Assembly (NCBI RefSeq): GCF_013912375.1
Contig: NZ_JACETV010000003.1
Location: forward strand, 310,001 to 374,000
Source of the DNA: Emticicia sp. BO119
GTDB lineage: Bacteria; Bacteroidota; Bacteroidia; Cytophagales; Spirosomataceae
Length of the DNA stretch: 64,000 nt
Reading direction: 5' to 3'
A program made the translations under genes and the position numbers. The notes under the pieces were generated by a model. It was not told the DNA's origin. It did no database searches and saw only the letters and a list, made by a program, of their open reading frames with translations. Position 1 is the stretch's first letter. Every line of letters starts with the position of its first letter. This document shows positions 63,875-64,000 of this stretch, in pieces.

Positions 63875-64000
63875 ATGAAACAGGCAGAAAAAAAGAAGTT
63901 CATCAAAGAGCAAGTAGAGAAACACAACGAGGATATTAATTCGAATACCAGAAAGGCGGTGGAAGACGCCATCAATGATACACCCAATCCACCTGAGGCC
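63875..64000 (+). CDS. Unknown charged protein, 3' end beyond window
   Basis: An ATG at 63875 opens 42 codons that run off the right edge. The visible part begins MKQAEKKKFIKEQVEKHNED and continues charged and helical, with a Pro-rich stretch (DTPNPPEA) at the edge. It shares the repeated upstream motif with the receiver gene. Too short to classify; a phage structural or scaffold protein is one possibility. Confidence 0.6.
   Translation, partial: MKQAEKKKFIKEQVEKHNEDINSNTRKAVEDAINDTPNPPEA

Overview
The window reads as Bacteroidota chromosome, most likely Cytophagales, with Spirosomaceae relatives such as Runella or Emticicia as an inference. The signs are: moderate GC; TAnnTTTG-type promoter boxes; many secreted or outer-membrane proteins with Sec signals and DUF families typical of the phylum; the rpsF-rpsR-rplI order; a MurA with Asp in place of the catalytic Cys; a carboxy(nor)spermidine polyamine route; and an HD-Pnk/RNA ligase pair. 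The HD-Pnk residues line up number for number with those I recall for the Runella slithyformis enzyme.

Layout. 1-5.2 kb: the 5' part of an apiosidase-like (GH140) hydrolase, an outer-membrane protein, an SDR reductase, an AraC regulator and a phosphonatase-like HAD hydrolase. 5.3-13 kb: a GH127 arabinofuranosidase, a secreted eight-repeat Ig-like protein, a 0.74 kb repeat-rich gap and an M13 metallopeptidase. 13-21.6 kb: a DUF4262 protein, a secreted TIM-barrel isomerase, small membrane proteins, a DoxX-like protein, a ceramidase-like enzyme, and a DUF2306 protein with a Crp/Fnr regulator. 21.9-25.5 kb: a segment with low-GC genes and an S74 adhesin, bounded by tRNA-Leu(CAA) and a second copy of that tRNA's downstream terminator; it looks like a decayed island. 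25.7-37.7 kb: murA, a DUF4290 gene, a GHL10 lipoprotein with a polysaccharide flippase, a GSDH-type dehydrogenase, an ECF sigma factor with its membrane partner, two glycosyltransferases and an outer-membrane protein.

38-50 kb: pgk, the carboxy(nor)spermidine dehydrogenase, a TonB protein behind two matching palindromes, nspC, the end-healing/ligase pair and the ribosomal operon rpsF-rpsR-rplI. 50-56 kb: AMP nucleosidase, a lipoprotein, a YhhN-like protein, then marR overlapping a rifampicin phosphotransferase gene. 56.7-64 kb: phage-derived material, with small and large terminase, a lone receiver, a Bcr/CflA pump, a GH19-like lysozyme, a large membrane protein and a gene cut by the window edge. 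Two copies of one sequence motif flank the non-packaging part.

Several families of intergenic palindromic repeats recur through the window. Clear functional units are: dehydrogenase + nspC (polyamines); HD-Pnk + ligase (RNA repair); marR + rph (rifamycin inactivation); sigma + membrane partner (envelope signalling); and GHL10 + flippase. No CRISPR array, transposase, integrase or rRNA was found.
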